Part shown: positions 1 through 8,197 of the stretch, in pieces
Layout of the letters: every line of letters starts with the position of its first letter
Position numbering within the stretch: the stretch's first letter is position 1
Program-made: the position numbers and the translations under genes
Assembly (NCBI GenBank): GCA_937995875.1
Contig: CALKIW010000104.1
Location: 1 to 12,481 of the forward strand
Direction: 5' to 3'
Source: an uncultured Bacteroidales bacterium
GTDB taxonomy: Bacteria > Bacteroidota > Bacteroidia > Bacteroidales > Bacteroidaceae
DNA: 12,481 bases
The notes under the pieces: generated by a model
Seen by the model: the letters and a program-made list of their open reading frames with translations, nothing else
What the model was told of the DNA's origin: nothing
The model's database searches: none

Positions 1-7
1 TACATAT

Positions 8-1354
8 TTATCTTTCGTTAATTGGTGTATAACTTTTCTGGTCTAAGATGTTCTTATAGGCCGGACGGATAATTCTTCTGCTATCAAAGTTGAGTTCTTC
101 AATCCGGTGGGCCATCCAACCCACTATACGAGCCATAGCAAATATCGGTGTATAGATTTCCTGCGGCAGACCAATCATCTCGTAGATAAAGCCACTATAG
201 AAGTCGAGATTAGCACAGATTGGCTTGTTTGTTTTTCGGAAAGCGGTTACACATTTGATACCTTCCTGCTCTATAAGTTTCAAGAATTCGTATTCATCCT
301 CCCTACCTTTTTCCTTAGCCAGTTCGCCTGCCATACGTTTAAGTTCCACTGCACGAGGGTCACTCATGGTGTAAACGGCATGACCGATACCATATATCAA
401 GCCCGACTTGTCGTAGGCCTCCTTGTTAAGCATACGGTTGAGATAGGTGTCAATCTCGTCTATGTTGTTCCAATCCTTAATGGTTTCTTTTAAATGGTGG
501 AACATTGATATAACCTTGATGTTGGCTCCTCCGTGCAAGGGCCCCTTCAGAGAGCCGATGCCCGCTGCTATGCTTGAATAGGTGTCGGTACGGGTAGACG
601 AGGTGACGCGCACCGTGAAGGTAGAGTTGTTACCACCGCCGTGCTCTGCCTGGATAATCAGCAACAGGTCGAGCATACGTGCATCCAGTTCCGTATAATT
701 ATCGTCTTTCAACATATAAAGGAAGTTTTCCGCTATCGTTTTGTTCTCGCGGGGATGGCGTATATTGAGACTCTGCCCATGAACGGTGTGACGATAGATG
801 TTGTAGGCATAGGCTATAACCGTTGGGAAACGAGCTATGAGTTCTATAGCCTGACGCATCAGGTTGTCGCGGGATATGTCATCGGGGTTGGGATCGAAAG
901 TGTACATCTCCAACACGCATCGTGAGAGAATGTTCATAATGTCGGTGCCCTCAAGGTCTATAATATGTACTATGGTGCGATGGTCGAGCGGCATGTTCTC
1001 ATTGATGAGTTCACGAAAGGCGTGAAGTTCTTCCTTATCCGGCAACTCGCCCGACAACAGCAAATAGGCCACTTCTTCAAAACCAAAGCGTTTCTCTGTC
1101 AGCAACGGCGACACCAAGTCGTCCAACTCATATCCGCGATAGAAAAGCTGTCCGGGACAAGCTTTGAGCTTACCGTCTGCATCGCGTTCGTACCCTACCA
1201 CGTTACCAATATTGGTAAGGCCGACCAAAACTCCTGAGCCGTCTTCGTTGCGCAGTCCGCGTTTCACTCCGTATTTCTGAAATGCCTCCTGAGGCAATTT
1301 ACATATACTTTTTACCTCGTCACTTAGTTTATATATCAAATATTCCTTATTCAT
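8..1354 (-). CDS. gltA: Citrate synthase
   Basis: Condenses oxaloacetate and acetyl-CoA to citrate in the cytoplasm, the entry step of the TCA cycle; in anaerobic Bacteroidales it probably serves the oxidative branch that makes 2-oxoglutarate for glutamate. The 448-residue product is complete and close to the usual family length. The catalytic triad is visible: His274 in GPLHGGAN, His325 in GIGHAVY and Asp384 in NLDFYSG. The conserved AEHGGGNNSTF motif lies near residues 236-246 and an Arg-rich stretch sits near 426-430. The ATG at 1354 gives the N-terminus MNKEYLIYKL. The gene follows aconitase on the same strand with a 207-base gap, so cotranscription is plausible but not shown. No convincing TAnnTTTG box lies directly upstream. 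Function is near certain from motifs; the symbol follows usual naming. Confidence 0.96.
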   Translation of the reverse strand: MNKEYLIYKLSDEVKSICKLPQEAFQKYGVKRGLRNEDGSGVLVGLTNIGNVVGYERDADGKLKACPGQLFYRGYELDDLVSPLLTEKRFGFEEVAYLLLSGELPDKEELHAFRELINENMPLDHRTIVHIIDLEGTDIMNILSRCVLEMYTFDPNPDDISRDNLMRQAIELIARFPTVIAYAYNIYRHTVHGQSLNIRHPRENKTIAENFLYMLKDDNYTELDARMLDLLLIIQAEHGGGNNSTFTVRVTSSTRTDTYSSIAAGIGSLKGPLHGGANIKVISMFHHLKETIKDWNNIDEIDTYLNRMLNKEAYDKSGLIYGIGHAVYTMSDPRAVELKRMAGELAKEKGREDEYEFLKLIEQEGIKCVTAFRKTNKPICANLDFYSGFIYEMIGLPQEIYTPIFAMARIVGWMAHRIEELNFDSRRIIRPAYKNILDQKSYTPINER

Positions 1355-1385
1355 AATTCTGATTTTTCTCTCGCTAAGCGGTTTG

Positions 1386-1523
1386 TTAATGGTTAAACTT
1401 AATGTTCATGTAGGATAAAATATCCTCAAAGTCCTGATTTTGCTTTCGTGTATATCCTATGCGCTTGTTTCTCTCATTCTTAGAATAGATATGATCTCTA
1501 AAATTGTAAATTCTGTTTTGCAT
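1386..1523 (-). CDS. Possible small ORF between aconitase and citrate synthase (45 aa)
   Basis: An uninterrupted 45-codon frame starts with ATG at 1523 and ends with TAA at 1386-1388. It occupies most of the gap between the two TCA genes on their strand. The predicted peptide starts MQNRIYNFRDHIYSKNERNK and is basic and rich in Asn, Lys, Arg and Tyr, with no membrane segment or signal peptide. I do not recognise it. The in-frame stop upstream at 1545-1547 leaves no longer start. It could be a genuine small protein, a leader ORF for citrate synthase, or chance; 45 codons in AT-rich DNA is not long enough to decide. Confidence 0.3.
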   Translation of the reverse strand: MQNRIYNFRDHIYSKNERNKRIGYTRKQNQDFEDILSYMNIKFNH

Positions 1524-1561
1524 ACTACCTGCAAGTCTATCAAATCACCGTTCCTTATCAG

Positions 1562-3856
1562 TTATTTGGCAGCATAATTGAGAGCCGACCCGGCTTTAAA
1601 CCATGCAATTTGCGTGTCGTTGTAGGTATGTGTGGCCTCAAAGTTCTCCTCAGAGCCATCTTTATGTTTCAAGATAACGGTGAACTTAGAGCCCGGTGCA
1701 AACGTTTTGAGCCCGACAACAGAGATTTTGTCGTCTTCCTGCACTTTGTCGTAGTCATCCTTATTGACAAATGTCAGGGCAAGCATACCTTGTTTTTTCA
1801 GATTGGTTTCGTGGATACGGGCGAAACTTTTGGACAGGATGACACGGACATTGAGGAATCGTGGCTCCATCGCAGCATGTTCGCGCGATGAGCCTTCACC
1901 ATAGTTGTCTTCGGCAACCACAATACTTGACACTTGGTGAGCTTTATAATTCTTCGCAGCCGACGACACCTCTTTATATGTACCGTCTGTCTGATCTTTC
2001 ACGCAATTACTTTCCCCGTTGAACGCATTTTCGGCCCCCATCAGGAGATTATTGGAGATGTTTTGCAAATGTCCGCGATATTTTAACCAAGGTCCTGCCA
2101 TCGAGATGTGGTCTGTAGTACATTTACCCTTTGTCTTGATCAACAATGGCATATCCGTCAAATCCTCACCATTCCAGGGGGTAAACGGCTCCAACTTCTG
2201 AAGTCTATCCGACGAAGGACTGATTTCCACCTTAACATCCTTATGTTTGTCACTGGGCGCAATAAAAAGCCCCATGTCTATCAATGTTTCTACACTATCT
2301 TCGGCCGTGCCTTTGCCTGCGCTGAAACCTTTTGGCGGGAAGTCAAAGCCTTGTGGTTCGTCCAACATCACGCTGTTGCCGTTTCTGTCTGTCAGACTGT
2401 CGGTCATCGGATTAAAGTCCAATCTGCCTGCAATGGCCAAAGCCGTAGTTAATTCCGGCGACCCGATAAAGGCATAAGTGTTGGGGTTGCCATCTGCCCG
2501 GCGACGGAAGTTTCGGTTGAACGACGTTACTATCGCGTTCTTTCGGTTGTTGTCGTCGGTATGTCGTTTCCACTGACCGATACACGGTCCGCAGGCATTG
2601 GTCATAATCACCGCCCCCATCTTCTTAAAGTCTTCCAACAGCCCGTCACGTTCTGCAGTGTATCGAATCTGCTCTGAGCCGGGATTGATAATGAGTTGTC
2701 CCTTGATGTTGAGATTCTTCGCCGTAGCCTGACGTGCTATCGAGGCAGCACGTGCAAGGTCTTGATACGAAGAGTTGGTGCACGAGCCTACCAATCCCAC
2801 TTCCACAACCATAGGATAATCGTTGGCTGTTCCTACTGATTTCATCTGTGAAATGGGAGTCGCTGCGTCCGGTGTGAACGGTCCATTAAGATGTGGCTCT
2901 ATTTCCGAAAGGTTAATCTCAATGACTTGGTCGTAATAAGTGGCAGGATGAGCATAGACTTCGTCATCGGCCCTTAAATCGGAAGCATTCTGTCGTGCCA
3001 TATCTGCGATTTCCTGACGACCGGTCTGGCGCAGATATTCCACAGCATTTTCATCGAATGGGAATATGGAGCACGTGGCTCCGAGCTCGGCTCCCATATT
3101 ACAGATGGTAGCCTTACCGGTAGTGGATATGGTTTGAGCACCCTCTCCAAAGTACTCTAAGATGGCGTTTGTGCCTCCCTTTACCGTTAATATGCCCAAT
3201 ATTTTGAGTATCACGTCTTTTGGCGAAGCCCATCCCGACAGTCTACCCGTGAGGTGCACACCGATGAGTCGAGGCATCTTGAGTTCCCATGGCTGGTCGG
3301 TCAATACATCCACCGCGTCGGCACCACCAACGCCTACCGCCACCATGCCCAAACCTCCGGCATTAGGCGTATGCGAGTCGGTGCCTACCATCATTCCGCC
3401 CGGGAAAGCATAGTTTTCGAGTACCACCTGATGGATTATACCTGCTCCCGGCGCCCAAAAACCGATGTGGTATTTAGCCGATACCGAACGAAGAAAGTCG
3501 TAAACCTCACGATTGGTGTCCTTTGCCGTTGCCAAGTCTTTAGCAGCGCCAACATCCGCACGAATGAGATGGTCGCAATGCACACTGGCAGGGACGGCCA
3601 CCCGAGTTTTGCCTGCGTTCATAAACTGCAACAATGCCATCTGCGCTGTAGCGTCTTGCATGGCTACACGGTCAGGGCGGAAATTGACATAAGTCTCACC
3701 ACGTTTAAAGGGGGCAAGGTCATTATCATGATATAAATGTGCGAAAAGCACCTTCTCCGTATAGGTAAGCGGTCTGTTTAAACGCTTACGAGCCTCTTTT
3801 ACCTTTGTGGAATAATTGGCATAAAAATGCCTTAACATATCTAAGTCTAAAATCAT
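1562..3856 (-). CDS. acnA: Aconitate hydratase, mitochondrial-type
   Basis: Isomerises citrate to isocitrate via cis-aconitate in the cytoplasm, using a [4Fe-4S] cluster. The 764-residue length matches mitochondrial-type aconitases rather than the longer (about 890 residue) AcnA/IRP type. Cluster ligands are visible as Cys359 in GSCTNSS and Cys422/Cys425 in NACGPCIGQW. Substrate-site motifs include GTDSHTPN near residue 158 and, in the swivelling C-terminal domain, GEGSSREHAAMEPR. The start at 3856 gives MILDLDMLRHFY, the expected N-terminus; Met7 is an alternative. It is the upstream gene of a probable aconitase-citrate synthase unit, and a TAnnTTTG-type box lies about 31 bases upstream. Related Bacteroides species carry an isocitrate dehydrogenase gene nearby, from memory, but none lies between these two genes. 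Enzyme identity is secure; the symbol is conventional. Confidence 0.96.
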   Translation of the reverse strand: MILDLDMLRHFYANYSTKVKEARKRLNRPLTYTEKVLFAHLYHDNDLAPFKRGETYVNFRPDRVAMQDATAQMALLQFMNAGKTRVAVPASVHCDHLIRADVGAAKDLATAKDTNREVYDFLRSVSAKYHIGFWAPGAGIIHQVVLENYAFPGGMMVGTDSHTPNAGGLGMVAVGVGGADAVDVLTDQPWELKMPRLIGVHLTGRLSGWASPKDVILKILGILTVKGGTNAILEYFGEGAQTISTTGKATICNMGAELGATCSIFPFDENAVEYLRQTGRQEIADMARQNASDLRADDEVYAHPATYYDQVIEINLSEIEPHLNGPFTPDAATPISQMKSVGTANDYPMVVEVGLVGSCTNSSYQDLARAASIARQATAKNLNIKGQLIINPGSEQIRYTAERDGLLEDFKKMGAVIMTNACGPCIGQWKRHTDDNNRKNAIVTSFNRNFRRRADGNPNTYAFIGSPELTTALAIAGRLDFNPMTDSLTDRNGNSVMLDEPQGFDFPPKGFSAGKGTAEDSVETLIDMGLFIAPSDKHKDVKVEISPSSDRLQKLEPFTPWNGEDLTDMPLLIKTKGKCTTDHISMAGPWLKYRGHLQNISNNLLMGAENAFNGESNCVKDQTDGTYKEVSSAAKNYKAHQVSSIVVAEDNYGEGSSREHAAMEPRFLNVRVILSKSFARIHETNLKKQGMLALTFVNKDDYDKVQEDDKISVVGLKTFAPGSKFTVILKHKDGSEENFEATHTYNDTQIAWFKAGSALNYAAK

Positions 3857-3887
3857 ATTATTTGCTTTTGTTGTTATTATTAGTTTG

Positions 3888-3895
3888 CAAATTTA
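3888..3895 (-). promoter_or_regulatory. Candidate -7 box for aconitase
   Basis: The minus strand reads TAAATTTG, an exact fit to the Bacteroidetes -7 consensus TAnnTTTG, with the aconitase ATG 31 bases downstream. A clear TTTG element at the -33 position is missing; only a T-rich stretch is found there. Position and match make it a reasonable main promoter, but AT-rich DNA gives chance matches. Confidence 0.45.
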
Positions 3896-4088
3896 TAAAA
3901 AAGAATCTAAAATGTTACTACACTTCTTCATTTTTTATCAAAATGAAACTAAAAAGAAAGATATAATGCATATTTATGTTGATTCTTCAATTTCTGAAAT
4001 CGAATATTTCTGCACATGGGAACAACTTTCTTTCGCTCTGACAGCAAAAGTTTACATGAAAAATGCCACCCCCGATATGGGCTGCCTG

Positions 4089-4128
4089 CTCACTGCTATG
4101 TGTTTGTATGTTCAAAAAACATAGTGAG
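4089..4128 (-). terminator. Possible rmuC terminator hairpin
   Basis: CTCAC-TGC-TATGT at 4089-4101 pairs with ACATAGTGAG at 4119-4128: ten base pairs with a three-base bulge and a 17-base loop. It lies about 50 bases after the rmuC stop in the direction of transcription. There is no T tract directly after it on the minus strand; a short ATTTTTC run follows some 20-odd bases later. It may be a weak terminator or an mRNA 3'-end stabiliser. Confidence 0.35.
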
Positions 4129-4174
4129 ATCGTCTTGCGCAAACAGTGACGATACTGCCTCACAATAGTCTTTA

Positions 4175-5578
4175 TCAGTCTTCTATCAGCGTAAGGAAGT
4201 CTTCTTCCACAGGCGGAATCGGTTGGTTGGGCGCCTCTTTCACCCCCAGTTGCTTTAGTTCGTTAGCTTTCTGAACTATACTTTGTCGGCCCGTATAGGC
4301 TTTTTTGTAGGCATCGTCATAATCTTTTGCAAGTATGTCAATATCCTTTTTCACTTTATCAAATCGCTTGATGAACTCTCCTACACGCTTCAACATCTCC
4401 TCAGCCAAACCATATACTTTCAGCTGATTTTCCGTTTGGGTGTACTGTCTCCACGCTATTTCGATGATCTTCAGTATGGCCATCAAATTTTGCTGAGACG
4501 TAATGAACACGTGTTTGGCAAACGCATCATTCCACAGTTGCTTATCGGTAGCCATCGCCAACTGTAACGCTCCTTCGTTAGGAACAAACATAATGACGAA
4601 ATCTATCGCACGACGGGGCGGCTTCACGTAGCTGCTGTAATCTTTCTTCGCAAGATTTGTAAACTGGGTGCGAATGCTTCTCACCAAATCATCGGCATAT
4701 TTCTTCTTCAAATCTTCATGTTCTGTATTCACGTACAGCTCATAGGCCTCGATGGACATCTTTGAGTCGATGATCACATCTTCGTTTTGCGGATAGTGAA
4801 GGATAACGTCGGGCACCATTCTTCGACCACTTTCCGAATTGGTAAGGACGTTTCCCTTTTCGTCCGTAAGCGTCTGTTGCACATCATAATTTATTCCTTG
4901 TTTAAAGCCATTCTGCTCTAATATCTCGGTCAGTATCAGCTCTCCCCAATTACCTTGAATCTTATTCCCACCACGCATCACATTGGTCAGTCTTGTGGCT
5001 GTATCATCAATCTTCTGCGTCTGCTCCGCCATGGCTTTCAACTGCTCCGATAACGAAGCTGTATTCTTTGCTGTTTCCTGATTGGTATTGAATATGGCGT
5101 CGTGGAGTTTAGTTAAGTTGTCTTTCAGCGGCGCCGTAATAATTTCCATTGCTTCCGTGTTCTGTACCTTTAGTTTGTCAGTAGATTGGTCCAATACTTT
5201 GGTCGCCAAGTTCTGGAATTGTGCCTTTACGGTCTCTATCTGTGCTTCAAACTGCTGCTGTCGCTGCTGTTCCAACTTCTGTTCTTGCTCACGTTTCAAC
5301 GCGGTTTCTTCGTCATGTTGCCTGCGCTCCGCAGCCAGTTGCGTTTCCAGAGCACTCTGTAACACTTTGGTATCGGTGAGTTGTTGCTGCAGTTCTTGTA
5401 TTTCATTGATAGCCTGATCGAGCTTTTCCTGCACCTCGCTTCGTGTTCTTGCTTCTGTCTCGCTCTGCTGGCGCGCTAGCATAAGGTCGGCTGAAATATT
5501 CTTCTTCTGACCTTGTTGCAGTAGATAGGCTACCACAAAGCCAACAACTATTCCTATAAAAAGAAAGACAATTTCCAT
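4175..5578 (-). CDS. rmuC: DNA recombination protein RmuC
   Basis: RmuC-family protein; in E. coli the family is linked to limiting rearrangements at short inverted repeats, and it has a putative nuclease-type core. The 467-residue length is near the E. coli protein (about 475). An N-terminal membrane segment (residues 3-20) is followed by a long Gln/Glu-rich coiled coil (about 32-128) and the RmuC domain (about 145-435). Conserved blocks are GNWGELILTEILEQNGF (209-225), PDVILHYP with Asp257, the IIDSK motif with Asp271 and Lys273, and FVIMFVPNEGAL. The Asp...DSK arrangement resembles a PD-(D/E)XK active site. The start ATG is 7 bases after the stop of the MATE gene, so the two are very probably cotranscribed and translationally linked. 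Family assignment is firm; the biological role in this organism is inferred. Confidence 0.94.
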   Translation of the reverse strand: MEIVFLFIGIVVGFVVAYLLQQGQKKNISADLMLARQQSETEARTRSEVQEKLDQAINEIQELQQQLTDTKVLQSALETQLAAERRQHDEETALKREQEQKLEQQRQQQFEAQIETVKAQFQNLATKVLDQSTDKLKVQNTEAMEIITAPLKDNLTKLHDAIFNTNQETAKNTASLSEQLKAMAEQTQKIDDTATRLTNVMRGGNKIQGNWGELILTEILEQNGFKQGINYDVQQTLTDEKGNVLTNSESGRRMVPDVILHYPQNEDVIIDSKMSIEAYELYVNTEHEDLKKKYADDLVRSIRTQFTNLAKKDYSSYVKPPRRAIDFVIMFVPNEGALQLAMATDKQLWNDAFAKHVFITSQQNLMAILKIIEIAWRQYTQTENQLKVYGLAEEMLKRVGEFIKRFDKVKKDIDILAKDYDDAYKKAYTGRQSIVQKANELKQLGVKEAPNQPIPPVEEDFLTLIED

Positions 5579-5585
5579 GAGTACA

Positions 5586-6893
5586 TTAATATTTCAAGTG
5601 TAGTTTCATAATAAAATATTGCATCACGCCCCTCGATGCCAAATAAATAATAAAGGCCATCCATAAAATATGGTTAGGATGATAAAACCTGATGCCTATA
5701 AAAAAGAATACAAAAAACATAAGGGTTGCAGCAAAACTCGACAGCAACATTCCCCGTGTGGCCGTAAGACCTATAAAGATTCCGTCATAGACAAAAGCCG
5801 TAACACCGGCCACCGGCACCATACAGGCCCATACAAAATAGGCATCTGAGGCTGCTATAACGTCCTGATCATCGGTAAGCAAGCTCAAAAATCCGTTTCC
5901 TCCCAGCACATATACCATTGTAAAACCAACGACCATAACGCCTCCCCAAATAAAAAGGCGACGTATCATGGCACGCAGTCCAATGTGGTCCCCAGCCCCA
6001 TACAGCTTACCACTCAAGGCTTCGCCTGCAAAGGCAAACCCATCCATTACATAGCTGAAAAGGGTAAAGAAAGTGAGAAGCAATGTGTTCACAGCCAACA
6101 TCATGTCTCCTTGCCGGGCACCTGCAGAGGTAAAGAAGAGATTGACGGCCACCAAACACAATGTTCTGAGGAATATATCCCGATTGACCACAAAGAAATC
6201 AGACCATGTGACCTTTTTCTTCCCTTCTCCACTGCCATTTTCTCTCAATACGGTCCCTGGCCTGAGACGTCTTTGGGCAAACCAAATGGCAAGCAGGAAT
6301 CCACTCCATTGGGCTATCAGTGTGCCCCAAGCCACTCCCTCAATGTGCATTCCCAATCCAAAAACGAAGAACAACGAAGCAAAAATATTGATAATATTTT
6401 GCCATATAGCCACCATCATCGGTATTTTGGTTGTCTGTAATCCCACAAACCAACCATTCAGACTGTAAAGTCCCAACATTGCGGGAGCACCCCATATCAC
6501 TATATTATAATAGGTGGTTACCAGCGAATGTATCTGGGGTGAAGGCGAAATGATGAACAGAGCAAGCCAACGTAACGGTAGTTGAAAAACAACGAAGGCC
6601 AGCGCTATGACCACAGATACATAAAGTGAACGCCGTAACAACATTCTCACCGAAGCATAATCCTCACGGCCGAGTGCCTGTGAGGTCATGCCACTTGTAC
6701 CCATACGGAGAAATCCGAACAACCAATAAATGACATTAAAGATCATTCCACCCACCGCAATGGCTGCTATATATTGTTCAGAGCCCATGTGTCCTACAAT
6801 GGCCAAGTCCACCAATCCAAGCAGAGGCACCGTAATGTTGCTCACAATAGATGGTACGGCCAATCGGAGTATATTCTTGTCTATCTGTCTCAT
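5586..6893 (-). CDS. dinF: MATE family efflux transporter, DinF subfamily
   Basis: Inner-membrane multidrug/toxin exporter of the MATE family, driven by a cation gradient. The protein is hydrophobic throughout, with segments consistent with the usual twelve helices. It resembles the DinF branch rather than NorM: AVPSIVSNITVPLLGLVDLA at the N-terminus, FLRMGTSGMTSQALG, NRDIFLRTL and MDGFAFAGEALSGKLYGAGD all have close counterparts in E. coli DinF as I remember it. An in-frame ATG at 6923 would add ten residues, but a good -7 box lies at 6911-6918, downstream of that codon, so the start at 6893 (MRQIDKNILRLA, 435 residues) is preferred. rmuC follows after 7 bases. The substrate cannot be read from sequence. 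The gene name reflects subfamily similarity, not demonstrated SOS control. Confidence 0.9.
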   Translation of the reverse strand: MRQIDKNILRLAVPSIVSNITVPLLGLVDLAIVGHMGSEQYIAAIAVGGMIFNVIYWLFGFLRMGTSGMTSQALGREDYASVRMLLRRSLYVSVVIALAFVVFQLPLRWLALFIISPSPQIHSLVTTYYNIVIWGAPAMLGLYSLNGWFVGLQTTKIPMMVAIWQNIINIFASLFFVFGLGMHIEGVAWGTLIAQWSGFLLAIWFAQRRLRPGTVLRENGSGEGKKKVTWSDFFVVNRDIFLRTLCLVAVNLFFTSAGARQGDMMLAVNTLLLTFFTLFSYVMDGFAFAGEALSGKLYGAGDHIGLRAMIRRLFIWGGVMVVGFTMVYVLGGNGFLSLLTDDQDVIAASDAYFVWACMVPVAGVTAFVYDGIFIGLTATRGMLLSSFAATLMFFVFFFIGIRFYHPNHILWMAFIIYLASRGVMQYFIMKLHLKY

Positions 6894-6910
6894 TATTTTT
6901 ATTTGGTTTA

Positions 6911-6918
6911 CAAATATA
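6911..6918 (-). promoter_or_regulatory. Candidate -7 box for dinF-rmuC
   Basis: The minus strand reads TATATTTG, an exact TAnnTTTG match, 17 bases upstream of the preferred dinF start at 6893. It decides the start: a transcript begun here would not include the alternative ATG at 6923. No convincing -33 TTTG partner is visible. Confidence 0.5.
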
Positions 6919-7056
6919 TGCAAAAAAAGTGAGAATATAATTTGAAATGCTACATTTAAAAATCACACGACACTTATTCTTGCCATACTTCATGATAAAG
7001 TTTGTATTTTAACCAACAAATTATGGGATTATAAAACTGTAAAATAATAAAATGAT

Positions 7057-7064
7057 TAACTTTG
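7057..7064 (+). promoter_or_regulatory. Candidate -7 box for the plus-strand cluster
   Basis: TAACTTTG followed by CAG is an exact TAnnTTTG match and typical of Bacteroidetes promoters. Transcription would start near 7071, leaving about 15 bases before the ATG at 7087. This short leader supports translation of the small ORF. The -33 element is not obvious. It is divergent from the dinF promoter, about 140 bases away. Confidence 0.5.
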
Positions 7065-7086
7065 CAGACGAAAATATAATCATCGC

Positions 7087-7242
7087 ATGATAGCATTAAA
7101 TATGACAGCGAACGGACAGAATTTGTCACAAACAGGCAAGAGACCGGGGGTAATATTCGAGAGAATGGACCCGCAAGAGCCTTTTTATGTCGATTTCATC
7201 GATATACTGATGAAGCAACACGACACATCGATGAAATCATAA
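7087..7242 (+). CDS. Small ORF heading the plus-strand cluster (51 aa)
   Basis: An ATG at 7087 opens a 51-codon frame ending in TAA at 7240-7242, directly after a good -7 box and 13 bases before the next gene. The peptide starts MIALNMTANGQNLSQTGKRP and has an acidic, aromatic middle containing MDPQEPFYVDFIDILMKQ, a believable protein-like composition. There is no signal peptide or membrane segment. An alternative start is Met6. I do not recognise the family. The last third of the frame is overlaid by a 12-bp perfect inverted repeat (7192-7203 and 7227-7238), so the stretch might instead act as a structured leader RNA, or do both jobs. Tight spacing to the following gene suggests translational coupling. 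Confidence 0.5.
   Translation: MIALNMTANGQNLSQTGKRPGVIFERMDPQEPFYVDFIDILMKQHDTSMKS
7192..7238 (+). repeat. 12-bp perfect inverted repeat
   Basis: GATTTCATCGAT at 7192-7203 is the exact reverse complement of ATCGATGAAATC at 7227-7238, with a 23-base loop. It lies in the 3' end of the small ORF and ends 17 bases before the next start codon. No T tract follows, so it is not a standard terminator. It may fold in mRNA to control access to the 7256 start, or be a protein-binding site. Confidence 0.7.
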
Positions 7243-7255
7243 ACTTTGTAAGAAA

Positions 7256-8197
7256 ATGAAACGGGAAACTTCTCATCTGAAGAAAAGAATATCGAGGTGT
7301 AGGCTAAAAATCGTTGCTGTTATTCTGATAGTCACACTATTTGCTGTATTGCTGACAAGACTGATGCCGGCCGGCGAGAGCGATATTCGAAAGTCGGTAT
7401 GCTTCGTAAACGGTAAAGTTGAGCTGTGCCTTGTCACCGCACAAGACACCATCATATTGCAATCTGATACAGTTTGTCAGCAGGGAACATGGATTAACAA
7501 ACACTGGTGGTGGCCAAGTTGTCACGGAAGCATACTTACCATTGGTCAGAAGAATGTTTCCACACACCATAGCAACAACGCTGAAGACACAGATTTAGCC
7601 CGTCAAGTATCAGAAATAGTCGATTCCATCGAGCAATTACTCGTTACAAAGGATAGAGAACAAAAGGAAATTAAGTATTATTTTCGCAGTCATGGAGTAC
7701 AAGATGAAGGCTATAACAGGATTTCGTATTATGCAGATGTACAAAAGAGAAAAGCAGATTCCCTAAAAACAGTCTGCAAGAAACTGAAATCCTTTAAACT
7801 TAATCCGGAAAGCCATTGGGTGCGAAGGTATTTCCTTTATGTATCATGGTATGATTCTGACGGCCAACTCAACACCATGAATTGCCAACCGACGGTGGTC
7901 GACAACAATCACTCAGAAGTGCCAATCATTATCCACACGGAACAATTCCAAACTCCTCAGGGAGTGTATGCCATAAAAAGAACACCTTGCCCGATAATCG
8001 GTGGCAAACAAATTGTCACGGCAACACTTACACGAGATAAATCTGCGGCTCCCCATCATGCCCTTTTAACAACAGGCAACATGATTGACGAAACGCGTCA
8101 CAACCTACCCGATTTGTTCGCAAGGAACGGCAGTCCGGTATTCACAACACACGGACAGTTTGTCGGCATCATAAACAGACAAACCATTCAACGTTGA
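7256..8197 (+). CDS. Membrane-anchored protein with degenerate protease-like C-terminus
   Basis: A 313-residue protein not recognised as a named family. A basic N-terminus (residues 1-18) is followed by one hydrophobic segment (about 19-37), predicting a signal anchor with the rest in the periplasm. A polar, helix-prone middle (about 108-185) links N- and C-terminal parts. The C-terminus contains ARNGSPVFTTHGQFVGI (289-305), which resembles the region around the active serine in chymotrypsin-fold proteases, commonly GDSGSPVF...G..VGI. If that alignment is right, Asn291 replaces the catalytic serine, and the protein would be an inactive relative, perhaps a binding or scaffold domain. This is inference from one short motif. 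It starts 13 bases after the small ORF and ends 30 bases before the lysozyme lipoprotein gene, so a shared envelope role is likely. Confidence 0.75.
   Translation: MKRETSHLKKRISRCRLKIVAVILIVTLFAVLLTRLMPAGESDIRKSVCFVNGKVELCLVTAQDTIILQSDTVCQQGTWINKHWWWPSCHGSILTIGQKNVSTHHSNNAEDTDLARQVSEIVDSIEQLLVTKDREQKEIKYYFRSHGVQDEGYNRISYYADVQKRKADSLKTVCKKLKSFKLNPESHWVRRYFLYVSWYDSDGQLNTMNCQPTVVDNNHSEVPIIIHTEQFQTPQGVYAIKRTPCPIIGGKQIVTATLTRDKSAAPHHALLTTGNMIDETRHNLPDLFARNGSPVFTTHGQFVGIINRQTIQR

Larger units (their letters stand above)
3857..4174. other. Intergenic region between rmuC and acnA
   Basis: This 318-base stretch separates two minus-strand genes. Its left end holds the candidate aconitase promoter box (3888-3895). 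Its right part holds the imperfect hairpin at 4089-4128, which may end the rmuC transcript. A 79-codon plus-strand frame (3885-4124) crosses both and has no recognisable protein character, so I do not call it a gene. Nothing else was seen. Confidence 0.6.

Noticed and set aside
3885..4124. A 79-codon plus-strand frame between aconitase and rmuC
   Set aside because: It overlaps the aconitase promoter box and the rmuC hairpin, lacks protein-like composition or a recognisable motif, and opposes both neighbours.
6894..6923. Ten-residue upstream extension of the MATE transporter
   Set aside because: The -7 box TATATTTG lies downstream of the ATG at 6923, and the conserved family N-terminus begins at the ATG at 6893.
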